Assembly (NCBI GenBank): GCA_947494695.1
Contig: CANLWB010000002.1
Location: 248,001-312,000, forward strand
DNA from: an uncultured Flavobacteriaceae bacterium
GTDB taxonomy: Bacteria; Bacteroidota; Bacteroidia; Flavobacteriales; Flavobacteriaceae
Length of the DNA: 64,000 bases
Direction: 5' to 3'
Positions 37,048 through 46,111 of this stretch are shown in pieces (the first letter of the stretch is position 1; each line of letters starts with the position of its first letter). The position numbers and the translations under genes are program-made. The notes beneath the pieces are model-generated. The model was not told the origin of the DNA. It was given only the letters and a program-made list of their open reading frames with translations, and searched no databases.

Positions 37048-37863
37048 TTATAATTCTAAAATTTCAATATTTTTAAACGCTACAGGATGACTTTCACTTT
37101 GCAAAGAAATATAGCCCGCTTTTAAAGGGTCTCCCTGTTTGTTTTTCCAGTATGTTTCATTGTAATCAACCTCGCCACCTATCTGTGGTTTGGTATAGCT
37201 AAACACGAGGTTGTCATTAATAAAATGTTTAATAATGGAATCTTGTCTCACTTCGATTTCAAGTTTAACCCATTGATCGCCATGATATGTTTTTGACGAT
37301 GATTCAAAGCAGTGATCTGTTGCAATTTTGCTGTCTAAAACCACATGAGTTCCTGGTGTACATAGATTCGCTGTGGGACGCTCGCCAGTACCTAATCCCC
37401 CTAAAAGTTGAACTTCTATAGAAACAGGGAAATTTTGATCTAATCCAATATTTTTGGGATCTTCACAATGAATCATAACACCACTATTAGCTGTAGCCCA
37501 TGATGGACCATCACCCAACTGTTTTCCGGTGAAACGATATTGTAAACGTAACCTGTAACTAGAAAATGGTTCCTTATAATAGATATGACCAAAGGTAGCG
37601 TTGAATGTATCATTATACTGATCGTAATTAACTTTAATACAACCATCTTGAGCAATAAACGTGTTTTTAAAATTTGTTCCGGCAGGATGACCTTTAATTT
37701 TTACGATCCAGTCATTTAAGTCTTTACCATTGAAAATGGGAGTCCATTTTTCAATAGGTTCGGCAATTTCGGTGGTTTCGGTTTTTTTCTGACCCGCCTT
37801 CTCTTTGCATGAAACAATAGGTAGTACGATTATTAGGCAAATTAAGTATAAATATATTTTCAT
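37048..37863 (-). CDS. DUF1080 (3-keto-disaccharide hydrolase type) lipoprotein
   Basis: This 271-residue protein has a lipoprotein signal with lipobox PIVSC, a Lys/Glu linker and a single DUF1080/PF06439 domain (~residues 40-270). The domain opens WTPIFNGKDLNDWIVKIKG, passes ANSGVMIHCEDP and closes GYISLQSESHPVAFKNIEIL. Members cleave 3-keto-glycosides by hydrolysis rather than by a classical glycosidase mechanism. It lies 15 bp from the FGE-like gene and 13 bp from the dehydrogenase small subunit in the same operon. It would follow the C3 oxidation step. Confidence 0.87.
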   Translation of the reverse strand: MKIYLYLICLIIVLPIVSCKEKAGQKKTETTEIAEPIEKWTPIFNGKDLNDWIVKIKGHPAGTNFKNTFIAQDGCIKVNYDQYNDTFNATFGHIYYKEPFSSYRLRLQYRFTGKQLGDGPSWATANSGVMIHCEDPKNIGLDQNFPVSIEVQLLGGLGTGERPTANLCTPGTHVVLDSKIATDHCFESSSKTYHGDQWVKLEIEVRQDSIIKHFINDNLVFSYTKPQIGGEVDYNETYWKNKQGDPLKAGYISLQSESHPVAFKNIEILEL

Positions 37864-37876
37864 GATGTTATAAATG

Positions 37877-38494
37877 TTATAGAGACCAAGCTTTTCCTTT
37901 TGTAGATTCCTCTACCGAGACACAACCTATTTGAGCTCCCGGAATTGGGTCGTAGGCCAAAAACTGTTCTCCAATTTGTTCACTATTTCTAAACGCCCAT
38001 ACAGAGGTGTCTCTTAAGGATACAAGAGTCGTGTAAATTATGGCATCTGCGCTACTGCTTTCTTTTTCTTTTTCATATTCTACTTCGTAAGCCATCCGTT
38101 CCTGCTTTGAAAGCCTTAAATATTTAGCCAGAAGGGCGTTGTAATCTTCATGTTTTAGAGCAGAGACACCATCTTCGGGAATGTTTAGAGCTTCTATAAC
38201 GGTTGTGATACCTTTACTGAATTTGCTCTTCTTTTTGTTATCGTAAGTGGTGTCTACCAACAGATCAATAAATTCTGGAACATTTACATCTAAAGCCCCA
38301 GGTGTGGTTTTAGTTTTAGGAAGCATAATATCTATTAGATGTCTTAGAACAATACCCTCGTCTATTGACAAAAATTTAGGTGTCCATAGTTTTACTTCGG
38401 TTTTACAACTATGAAGTAAGCCGATCATACTGGATGAAGTAATGGTGTACCCAAGTGTAAGCCCCAATCCTTTTAATGCATCTCTTCTATTCAT
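37877..38494 (-). CDS. Gluconate 2-dehydrogenase subunit 3 family protein (Tat-exported small subunit)
   Basis: The 205-residue protein starts MNRRDALKGLGLTLGYTITS, a twin-arginine signal, with a lipobox-like LLHSC further on. The DUF3243/gluconate-2-dehydrogenase subunit 3 fold includes LRHLIDIMLPKTKTTPGALDVNVPEFIDLL and closes YDPIPGAQIGCVSVEE. In characterised enzymes this subunit carries the flavoprotein partner, which has no signal of its own, through the Tat pore. Its start overlaps the 3' end of the GMC gene by 4 bp (ATGA), so the two are translationally coupled. A close paralogue is encoded at 40195-40812. Confidence 0.88.
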   Translation of the reverse strand: MNRRDALKGLGLTLGYTITSSSMIGLLHSCKTEVKLWTPKFLSIDEGIVLRHLIDIMLPKTKTTPGALDVNVPEFIDLLVDTTYDNKKKSKFSKGITTVIEALNIPEDGVSALKHEDYNALLAKYLRLSKQERMAYEVEYEKEKESSSADAIIYTTLVSLRDTSVWAFRNSEQIGEQFLAYDPIPGAQIGCVSVEESTKGKAWSL

Positions 38495-40182
38495 GATTCT
38501 AAACTTTTAAATTGTTTTGCGGCATGATTGGCTGCTCTTGCCGTTATAGCCATGTAGGTAAGTGATGGATTTTGACATCCCGAAGACGTCATACAAGCAC
38601 CATCTGTGACATAGACATTGGGAACTGTATGTACTTGATTGTACTTATTTAGAATGGACGTTTTAGGATCTCTTCCCATTCTGGCTGTTCCCATTTCGTG
38701 AATGCCAATACCAGGGGCAGCACGTTTATCAATTGTTTGAATGTCCTTAAAGCCTGCTTTTTCTAACATAATCGCAGCTTGTAGAATCATATCTTCCCGC
38801 ATTTTGAGTTCGTTATCTTTCCACTCGGCATCGAAAGTTATGGTTGGCAGTCCCCATTCGTCCAATTTATCGTAATCAAGCGTCATTTTGTTATCGTGAT
38901 TTGGTAAACACTCTCCAAATCCACCCAGCCCCATTCGCCAAGCTCCGGGTTCTAAGATGTTGTCTTTAAATTCTGGGCCATAACCCATTTCTGCAACATG
39001 TTCAAATATAGCTTTACGACTTGCACCACCTTGATATCCGTAGCCTCTAAGGAAGTCTTTTTTATAGGTTTTATGATCTCCCAGATTTCTAAATCTTGGA
39101 ATATAAATACCATTGGGACGTCGTCCTTTATAGTATTTATCGCGAAATCCGTCAAATGTTCCAGATGCTCCAGCTCCCAAATGATGGTCCATAATATTAT
39201 GGCCTAGCTCTCCAGAATCGTTACCCAATCCGTTTGGAAATCTTTCAGACTTAGATTGCAGGAGTATGGAAGCCGATGCCATTGAAGATGCACAGCAAAA
39301 AATAACACTGGCATTAAATACAAGAGCTTCTTTTGTTTCAGTGTCGATTACTTTTACACTGGTTGCCTTTTTTAGAGCGTCATCATATATTATTTCATGG
39401 ACAATAGAATGGGGTCTAATCGTCATATTTCCGGTTCGTTCTGCAGCGGGTAAGGTTGATGACAGACTACTAAAATATCCTCCAAAAGGACAACCTCTCA
39501 TACATCTGGCTCTAAACTGACATTGGCTTCTACCGTCATAGTTTTTAGTCCCTGTGATGTTTGCAGAACGCCCAATAGTAAGGAGGCGATCATCAAAATG
39601 TTCCAAAAGGCTATGTTTTAAATGTTTTTCTACACAGTTAAGTTCCATTGGAGGTGTAAAAATTCCGTCAGGCAGTTGCGGAAGCCCTAGCTTTTCACCG
39701 CTTACACCAATATAGGATTCGACATAGTCGTACCAGGGCGAAATATCCTTATAGCGAATGGGCCAATCCACACCATGGCCATCTTTTTTATTGGCTTCAA
39801 AATCTAAGTCACTCAATCTGTAACTTTGTCTTCCCCAGGTAATTGAACGACCACCTACATGATATCCACGCATCCAGTCGAAACGCTTTGTTTCATTGTA
39901 AGGATGTTTAAGGTCGTTAACAAACCAATGCTTGTGCTCTGCTTTGGTTGTGTAGCCGGTTCTATTTTGTTTCAATTGCTGTGCTTTTTCTTCGGTCGAT
40001 ATGGCTCCCTTGAATTTAAAGTCCCAGGGATCCAAATGCATAGTGGGATAATCCTCTATATGTTTAACCATGGGGCCTCTTTCAAGGACCAGTGTTTTTA
40101 ATCCATGCTCACAGAGCTCTTTGGCAGCCCAACCCCCCGAAATTCCGGTACCTATTACTATAGCATCATAAGTATCTGTCAT
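38491..40182 (-). CDS. GMC-family flavin dehydrogenase (large subunit, copy 1)
   Basis: This 563-residue GMC oxidoreductase resembles the large subunit of gluconate 2-dehydrogenase and glucoside 3-dehydrogenase. Visible are the FAD Rossmann motif AIVIGTGISGGWAAKEL at the N-terminus, VGGRSITWGRQSYR, a Cys-rich CQFRARCMRGCPFGGY (possible Fe-S or structural site), and the C-terminal active-site pair in GIHEMGTARMG (His) and CQNPSLTYMA (Asn). There is no signal peptide, so export must be as a complex with the Tat subunit 3 encoded next. No cytochrome c subunit gene is nearby. The expected reaction is oxidation of a sugar, probably at C3. Confidence 0.9.
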   Translation of the reverse strand: MTDTYDAIVIGTGISGGWAAKELCEHGLKTLVLERGPMVKHIEDYPTMHLDPWDFKFKGAISTEEKAQQLKQNRTGYTTKAEHKHWFVNDLKHPYNETKRFDWMRGYHVGGRSITWGRQSYRLSDLDFEANKKDGHGVDWPIRYKDISPWYDYVESYIGVSGEKLGLPQLPDGIFTPPMELNCVEKHLKHSLLEHFDDRLLTIGRSANITGTKNYDGRSQCQFRARCMRGCPFGGYFSSLSSTLPAAERTGNMTIRPHSIVHEIIYDDALKKATSVKVIDTETKEALVFNASVIFCCASSMASASILLQSKSERFPNGLGNDSGELGHNIMDHHLGAGASGTFDGFRDKYYKGRRPNGIYIPRFRNLGDHKTYKKDFLRGYGYQGGASRKAIFEHVAEMGYGPEFKDNILEPGAWRMGLGGFGECLPNHDNKMTLDYDKLDEWGLPTITFDAEWKDNELKMREDMILQAAIMLEKAGFKDIQTIDKRAAPGIGIHEMGTARMGRDPKTSILNKYNQVHTVPNVYVTDGACMTSSGCQNPSLTYMAITARAANHAAKQFKSLES

Positions 40183-40194
40183 ATTGAATGTTTA

Positions 40195-40812
40195 TTATAG
40201 GGTCCAGGCCCGTCCATTGGTGGCCTCTTCTACCGGAATACATGCTTGATAAGATCCTGGTATAGGATCGTAAATTAAAACCTCTTTGCCTACCTTTTCT
40301 GAGGTGAAGTAACCGAGCAACGTATAAGATCTAACGGATATTAAAAACTTATACAAGGCGTAATTTTCTTTTTCAGAAGTATTAATCTTCTCCACAGGCC
40401 GACGCTGGTCTCTTAATATATTTTTTGTTTCTTCTTCCGGAATATTAAAGTAGGACGCCAAAGATTTTTCAAAATCCTCCTTTTTACCTTCTAATACGGG
40501 CGAGCCAAACTTCTGAATAAATATATTTGCTCCCTGCTTAAAAAGTTCCTGGTTTTGTGTTTTCTCAATATCGTGATACATCATGTCGATAAATTGAGGA
40601 ATATTAACATCGAGCGCTCCAGGGGTATCGGAAGTTGGTAAAATAACATCCACTAAATGGGTTACGATATGTTTCTCTTCTTTAGAGAAGAATAATGGTG
40701 TCCAGGTTTCTTTTTCGGCATTACAGGATGCCAGTACATTTAAAATGGTGGGTGTAGCCACTGTGTAGCCGAGCCCCATTGTTATATTTTTTAATGCAGT
40801 TCTTCTATCCAT
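40195..40812 (-). CDS. Gluconate 2-dehydrogenase subunit 3 family protein (copy 2)
   Basis: The start is ATG 40812 (MDRRTALKNITMGLGYTVAT), which avoids overlapping the upstream GMC gene and begins at the twin-arginine signal. The signal ends in a lipobox-like LASC, so it may be a Tat lipoprotein. The 205-residue product carries LVDVILPTSDTPGALDVNIPQFIDMMY and the closing YDPIPGSYQACIPVEEATN, matching its paralogue at 37877-38494. It should chaperone and export the GMC subunit encoded immediately upstream. Confidence 0.88.
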   Translation of the reverse strand: MDRRTALKNITMGLGYTVATPTILNVLASCNAEKETWTPLFFSKEEKHIVTHLVDVILPTSDTPGALDVNIPQFIDMMYHDIEKTQNQELFKQGANIFIQKFGSPVLEGKKEDFEKSLASYFNIPEEETKNILRDQRRPVEKINTSEKENYALYKFLISVRSYTLLGYFTSEKVGKEVLIYDPIPGSYQACIPVEEATNGRAWTL

Positions 40813-40816
40813 GGTT

Positions 40817-42550
40817 TTAGCTCTTTTTATACTTTTTAAATTCTTCTGCCGCATGATTGGCAGCACGGGCTGTCAATGCCATATAAGTTAGTGATGGATT
40901 TTGACAGGCCGAGGACGTCATACATGCGCCATCGGTAACATAAACATTTGGTACAGCATGCATTTGGTTGTGTTTATTTAAGATCGATGTTTCAGGATGG
41001 TGTCCCATTCTTGCGGTACCCATTTCATGAATACAGGCGCCCGGCACTGCTTTTCCCAAATGGCCAACAACATTTTTATAGCCCGCTGCTTTAAGCATGG
41101 CAACCGCTTGATCTCTCATGTCTTCGCGCATCTTTAACTCATTGTCTTTAAATTCGGCGTCTAAATCTAAAGTTGGTAAACCCCACTCATCCAGTACGTC
41201 ATAATTTAATGAGACCTTATTCTCATGGTAAGGTAGACATTCACCAAAACCACTCATGCCTACGCGCCATGGCCCGGGTTTTAGTAACTCGTCCTTTAGA
41301 TCCTTTCCAAAACTCAATTCAGATACAGCACGTCTCCAATTTGTTCTGCTGGCTCCTCCTTGGTAACCATAGCCACGAATAAAATCTTTTTGCTTGGTTT
41401 TATCATTTAAGTTTCTAAATCTAGGGATGTAAAACCCGTTAGGTTTTCTTCCTTTATAATAGTTATCATCAAATCCATCAACTTCAGCAGATGCACCCAC
41501 AGCATAATGATGATCCATAAGATTGTGTCCCAGTTCCCCACTGTCATTCCCCAGTCCATTTGGGAATCTTTTAGATTTCGATTGTAATAAAATGGATGTT
41601 GTTCCTAATGTTGAGGCACAACAAAATATAATGGAGGCTTTAAAAAAGTGTTTTTCTTTAGTTTCAGAGTCTATAACCTTTACGCCACTAGCTAATCCTG
41701 TGGATTCATCATAGACAATTTCATGAGCAATTGAATTAGGTCTAAGTGTCATATTACCAGTTCTTTCTGCAGACGGTAACGTACACGAGTTACTGCTAAA
41801 ATAACCTCCAAAAGGGCAACCTCGCATACACCGGTTTCTATATTGACAATTAGATCTTCCTTCGTGCGTGGCATTACCCGTTAAGTGCGCAACTCTTCCT
41901 GGGGTTAATACACGCTCATCTTCAAATTTGGTATTTACCGTTTCCTGTAAATCCTTTTCAACACAATTTAACTCCATTGGATCTGATAGTTTTCCATCGG
42001 GTAACTGAGAAAGTCCCAGGTTTTCACCAGAAACACCAATGTATGCTTCTACCTTATCGTACCATGGAGCAATATCATTATAACGAATAGGCCAATCGAC
42101 ACCATGTCCATCTTTTTTATTCGCTTCAAAATCTAAATCACTTAATCTGTAACTATGTTTTCCCCACATAATAGAGCGTCCTCCAACATGATAACCTCGA
42201 ATCCATAAGTAGTCTTTCACCTCATTATAAGGATGTTTTAGATCATCTACAAACCAATGCTTTGTACTTGGCCCGGTAAGACCTCCTCCCCACAGTTTGC
42301 TCTGTTGCTTCTGATTTTTATTCGCGTCTTCAGTTTGTTTTCCTCTGTGTTTAAAATCCCAGGGATCCATATTCATGGTAGGGTAGTCTTCAATGTGTTT
42401 TACCATGCGCCCCCTTTCAAGAACCAGTGTTTTCAATCCGTTTTCACAAAGTTCTTTGGCGGCCCAGCCCCCACTTATACCGGTACCAATAACAATGGCA
42501 TCGTAAGATGAGGTGTTTTTAGAAGTTGTTTTAGTTTCGTCTTTACTCAT
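40817..42550 (-). CDS. GMC-family flavin dehydrogenase (large subunit, copy 2)
   Basis: The start is ATG 42550 (MSKDETKTTSKNTSSYDAIV); an in-frame TTG at 42571 is an unlikely alternative. The 577-residue protein is a close paralogue of the GMC enzyme at 38491-40182. It shares AIVIGTGISGGWAAKEL, MVKHIEDYPTMN, VGGRSIMWGKHSYR, CQYRNRCMRGCPFGGY, CIHEMGTARMG and CQNPSLTYMA. The two gene pairs look like a tandem duplication that has since diverged, perhaps for different sugars or anomers. This gene is first in the minus-strand operon and divergent from an AraC regulator, with a 157-bp shared promoter region. Confidence 0.9.
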   Translation of the reverse strand: MSKDETKTTSKNTSSYDAIVIGTGISGGWAAKELCENGLKTLVLERGRMVKHIEDYPTMNMDPWDFKHRGKQTEDANKNQKQQSKLWGGGLTGPSTKHWFVDDLKHPYNEVKDYLWIRGYHVGGRSIMWGKHSYRLSDLDFEANKKDGHGVDWPIRYNDIAPWYDKVEAYIGVSGENLGLSQLPDGKLSDPMELNCVEKDLQETVNTKFEDERVLTPGRVAHLTGNATHEGRSNCQYRNRCMRGCPFGGYFSSNSCTLPSAERTGNMTLRPNSIAHEIVYDESTGLASGVKVIDSETKEKHFFKASIIFCCASTLGTTSILLQSKSKRFPNGLGNDSGELGHNLMDHHYAVGASAEVDGFDDNYYKGRKPNGFYIPRFRNLNDKTKQKDFIRGYGYQGGASRTNWRRAVSELSFGKDLKDELLKPGPWRVGMSGFGECLPYHENKVSLNYDVLDEWGLPTLDLDAEFKDNELKMREDMRDQAVAMLKAAGYKNVVGHLGKAVPGACIHEMGTARMGHHPETSILNKHNQMHAVPNVYVTDGACMTSSACQNPSLTYMALTARAANHAAEEFKKYKKS

Positions 42551-42707
42551 TAATTTTAAAATTAAATGCAAGAATAATTTAGTAAATTTAGCTGATGTAT
42601 TGATAATTTCATAATTACAGGTGTGAAAACCTGATAAAAACTCAGTTTAATTTTTATTTATTGGAAAATTAATTAATTTGCGTGATAATAGTGTTTAAAT
42701 TATTTCA

Positions 42708-43745
42708 ATGAAGTTTGGTATACAAGAGATACAACCTTATGAAGCTGCCGATGGAATTATCTATCACGCCGATACTTGTTTACCTTTAATAGATGCTTTC
42801 AAACGTAAGAAGTTGAAATTTAAAGCTCTCGCCCGTCATACATATCCTGGAGATAGACTGGATGATAATACCCTGGGATTGAATAGTATTGGGTATTGGG
42901 ATGCTAATGAACCTCAGGATTGGGGGTTAGATTGGCACAGAAATGAAGGGATTGAGTTTCATTTTTTAGAGTCAGGATCTATGCCTTATGCTCAGGAGAA
43001 TAAAGAAATTATGTTAACCCCAAATCATTTAACAATAACGCGTCCATGGGAAGCTCATAAAGTGGGGGATCCCAATATTGGAATGGGAAAATTGTATTGG
43101 GTGATTATAGATCTGGGAGTTCGCAGGCCACATCAAGATTGGGTATGGCCAGAATGGATAACCTTAACACCTTCAGATTTAACAAGGCTTACAACGATTC
43201 TTAGGCAAAATGAGAAATCCATTATAAAAACAGATAAGCGTTTTAGAGATTGTTTCATAAGGATAAATAAAACGATTAATACTGATGAAAATGGAAGTAA
43301 TGCTTCCCGGATAAGGCTGTTAATAAATTATCTGCTAATTTTATTACTTGATATCTTAAACACCGATGATATTGTTTTAAATGAATCGCTAACAGATAGT
43401 TCCAGAAGTGTTCGATTCTTTTTAAAGGAGTTGGAAAAAAATCTTTCAGAACATTGGACAATTGAATTAATGGCGCAATCTGCGGGGGTGGGATTAACAA
43501 GGTTTACACATCATTGTAGGCGATTAACCAATTTAACGCCCATGCGTTATTTAACCATGAAACGCCTAGAAATGTCCAAAGGAATTCTTATTAAAAATCC
43601 GAACATAACCATTGCGGAAGTCGCCTATACGTGCGGGTTTACAACAAGTCAGTATTTTGCAACGGTGTTTAAAAAGCATGAGAAATGTTCGCCAAATGAG
43701 TATCGGTTAAAGCACTTAGTTGCCGACGACTTATCACCAACCTGA
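42708..43745 (+). CDS. AraC-family transcriptional regulator of the sugar island
   Basis: The 345-residue protein has an N-terminal cupin-like sensing domain with HRNEGIEFHFLESG and TPNHLTITRPWEAHKVGDP (residues ~85-125). The C-terminal double helix-turn-helix is WTIELMAQSAGVGLTRFTHH and then ITIAEVAYTCGFTTSQYF, closing FKKHEKCSPNEYR. It stands between the divergent halves of the island: the GMC operon to the left and the TIM-barrel/MFS/oxidoreductase operon to the right. It is therefore the natural candidate to sense the imported sugar and control both arms. Confidence 0.9.
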   Translation: MKFGIQEIQPYEAADGIIYHADTCLPLIDAFKRKKLKFKALARHTYPGDRLDDNTLGLNSIGYWDANEPQDWGLDWHRNEGIEFHFLESGSMPYAQENKEIMLTPNHLTITRPWEAHKVGDPNIGMGKLYWVIIDLGVRRPHQDWVWPEWITLTPSDLTRLTTILRQNEKSIIKTDKRFRDCFIRINKTINTDENGSNASRIRLLINYLLILLLDILNTDDIVLNESLTDSSRSVRFFLKELEKNLSEHWTIELMAQSAGVGLTRFTHHCRRLTNLTPMRYLTMKRLEMSKGILIKNPNITIAEVAYTCGFTTSQYFATVFKKHEKCSPNEYRLKHLVADDLSPT

Positions 43746-43790
43746 TTTTTGGATTACCCCCTAAAGTTGTTTAAATTCTTTCACTGAATA

Positions 43791-43826
43791 AAAATACACA
43801 GATTTCCGAATTCAAATGTGTATTTT
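43791..43826. repeat. Inverted repeat between the AraC gene and the right-hand operon
   Basis: AAAATACACA (43791-43800) and TGTGTATTTT (43817-43826) form a perfect 10-bp stem with a 16-nt loop, 45 bp past the AraC stop and 41 bp before the next ATG. It could be a weak terminator for the regulator gene or an operator of the downstream operon. Confidence 0.5.
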
Positions 43827-43867
43827 CACGTAACTAACTTGAAAATAAGTATACTAAACGTTCTTTT

Positions 43868-44827
43868 ATGAAACGAAGAGATTTTGTTATGAAAGCAGCT
43901 TTCGCTGGTACTGCATTATCCCTAATGGGGATCTATGGATGTAAGAATTCCAATAAAAAAGAGGCATTACCCGAACAAGCTGTTTCCAATTCGCAGCCCC
44001 TATTTTTTAAATTATCCTTGGCACAATGGTCATTGCATCGTGCTTTGTTTGGAAGAAAAATGGACCATTTAGACTTTGCAGCGAAGTCCAGAGGCTTTGG
44101 CTTAGAAGGTCTGGAATATGTAAATGGCTTTTTTAAAGATAAGGCTAAAGATTTCAACTATCTCAAAGAGATGAACATGAGGGCAGATTCTGAAGGTCAA
44201 CAAAACGTCTTGATTATGATTGATGGTGAAGGCAATCTTGCAAATCCAGATGAAAAGGAAAGACTAAAGGCTATTGAGAATCACTATAAATGGGTAGAAG
44301 CAGCTCAGTTTTTAGGCTGTCATGCTATTCGTGTTAATTTGGCTGGAGGTGTTGATAAGGATGAGGCTGTTAAAGCCAGTATAGATTCTTTAGATAAGTT
44401 ATCTACATTTGCAAAAGGCTCAAATATCAATGTTCTTATTGAAAATCATGGAGGCTTTTCTTCTAATGGAGCATGGATGACTAAAGTGTTTTCACAAGTT
44501 CAAAATGATAACTGTGGGACTTTACCCGATTTTGGAAATTTCTGTATAGAAAAAAATAAAGATGGCACCTGTCTTGAAGAATATGACAGGTATCAAGGCA
44601 TGAAGGAACTTCTACCTTTTGCCAAAGCCGTGAGTGCTAAGTCTTATAACTTTAACGAAAAAGGTGATGATAAGCTTATAGATTACGCTAGAATAATGAA
44701 ACTGGTTAAAGCATCTGGTTACACAGGTTTTATTGGTGTTGAGTATGAAGGTGATGAAGCACCTGAAGAAAAGGGCATCGAACTTACCAGAGACTTATTG
44801 ATTCGAGTTGGAAAACAACTTTCTTAA
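43868..44827 (+). CDS. Exported TIM-barrel isomerase/epimerase (lipoprotein-like)
   Basis: The 319-residue protein begins MKRRDFVMKAAFAGTALSL with a twin-arginine signal and a lipobox at MGIYGC. The TIM barrel of the AP-endonuclease-2/xylose isomerase superfamily shows the metal-site acids in NVLIENHGGFSSNG, CGTLPDFGNF and GFIGVEYEGDEAPEEKG. It is likely a periplasmic, membrane-anchored keto-sugar isomerase or epimerase. It heads the plus-strand operon and is followed after 25 bp by an MFS permease. Its motifs differ from the enzyme at 33824-34747, so the two are not simple duplicates. Confidence 0.83.
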   Translation: MKRRDFVMKAAFAGTALSLMGIYGCKNSNKKEALPEQAVSNSQPLFFKLSLAQWSLHRALFGRKMDHLDFAAKSRGFGLEGLEYVNGFFKDKAKDFNYLKEMNMRADSEGQQNVLIMIDGEGNLANPDEKERLKAIENHYKWVEAAQFLGCHAIRVNLAGGVDKDEAVKASIDSLDKLSTFAKGSNINVLIENHGGFSSNGAWMTKVFSQVQNDNCGTLPDFGNFCIEKNKDGTCLEEYDRYQGMKELLPFAKAVSAKSYNFNEKGDDKLIDYARIMKLVKASGYTGFIGVEYEGDEAPEEKGIELTRDLLIRVGKQLS

Positions 44828-44852
44828 AAAAAACTAAAAAACTAAATATATA

Positions 44853-46061
44853 ATGGGACAGATTAATAAAAATCGTTTGTTCATAGCGGCGTGCATTTCC
44901 TTAATTGTGACGGCTATGACATTCGCAATTAGAGCTGGTATTCTTGGCCAGTTGGGAACGGACTTCGCGTTGAGCGACACAGAACTTGGGTTTGTGAATA
45001 GTATGGCATTTTTGGGATTCCCGGTGGCCACAGTTTTTGGAGGGCTTCTTTACAATTCTGTTGGAGCCAGAACATTAATGATTATTGCCTTTATATCCCA
45101 CCTACTGGGATTGGTGCTTACTATTTTTGCAGGAGGCTTCTGGACACTTTTAATTTCAACCTTTTTTATCGGTTTTGCTAATGGTTCTGTTGAAGCGGCC
45201 TGTAATCCGTTAGTTGCAGATATGTACACGCAGAACAGAACAACCATGCTTAATAAGTTTCATGTTTGGTTCCCTGGGGGTATCGTAATAGGTGCTTTGG
45301 TTTCTAAATTTATGACAGATTTTGGTTTAGGGTGGAAATTGCAAATCGCTATTATGATCATTCCAACAATAATCTATGGCGTTTTGTTTTTAGGTCAAAA
45401 ATTTCCAAAAAACGAGAATATGGTAGCCGATACCAAAGTAAATATAAAAAGCTTATTGTCACCATTATTTATTTTCATGTTGGTGTGCATGACGCTTACA
45501 GCTACGACAGAATTAGGAACACAGCAATGGGTTGAAAAGATTCTTGGGAGTACAGGAGCAAATCCTATGCTTATTCTGGCTATGGTAACCGGATTAATGG
45601 CTGTTGGCCGATATTTTGCAGGGCCTATAATTCATAGATTAAATCCTCCGGGGGTATTATTAGTGTCGTCTATTATTGCTGCGGTAGCTATATACCTTAT
45701 GAGTTCCGCAACAGGGGGCATGGTGTATGTCGCTGCTATACTATTTGCTATTGGAGTGTGCTATTTCTGGCCAACTATGATTGGTTTTATTAGCGAATAT
45801 GCTCCAAAAACAGGTGCTTTAGGAATGTCTTTAATTGGTGGAGCCGGTATGCTTGCAACAAGTATCTGGCAACCCGTAATAGGGTCATGGTTGGATAAAG
45901 CTAAAGCTGCGGCTGTCGAATCGGGAGCAACAGTAGAAGTTGCAGAATTAATGGCAGGGCAGAAAACCTTAAGTAATATTGCGATTTTTCCAATGGTTCT
46001 AGTGGTGCTTTTTGGAATATTATACACGCAACGCAAAAAGTTAGAAGCAAAAAGAGTTTAA
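44853..46061 (+). CDS. MFS transporter (sugar permease)
   Basis: This 402-residue inner-membrane protein has about 12 hydrophobic helices in two halves. The N-terminal half contains GFANGSVEAACNPLVADMY, recalling the fucose/glucose-galactose (FHS) permease branch, and a loop after helix 6 includes GQKFPKNENM. It would import the modified sugar, probably with H+ or Na+, into the cytoplasm where the next two enzymes have no signals. It lies in the operon between the exported isomerase (25 bp upstream) and a cytosolic oxidoreductase (50 bp downstream). Confidence 0.85.
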   Translation: MGQINKNRLFIAACISLIVTAMTFAIRAGILGQLGTDFALSDTELGFVNSMAFLGFPVATVFGGLLYNSVGARTLMIIAFISHLLGLVLTIFAGGFWTLLISTFFIGFANGSVEAACNPLVADMYTQNRTTMLNKFHVWFPGGIVIGALVSKFMTDFGLGWKLQIAIMIIPTIIYGVLFLGQKFPKNENMVADTKVNIKSLLSPLFIFMLVCMTLTATTELGTQQWVEKILGSTGANPMLILAMVTGLMAVGRYFAGPIIHRLNPPGVLLVSSIIAAVAIYLMSSATGGMVYVAAILFAIGVCYFWPTMIGFISEYAPKTGALGMSLIGGAGMLATSIWQPVIGSWLDKAKAAAVESGATVEVAELMAGQKTLSNIAIFPMVLVVLFGILYTQRKKLEAKRV

Positions 46062-46111
46062 TAAAAAAATACCATTGTAATTAAAAAAATATAGAAAACA
46101 ATTGTAAATAA

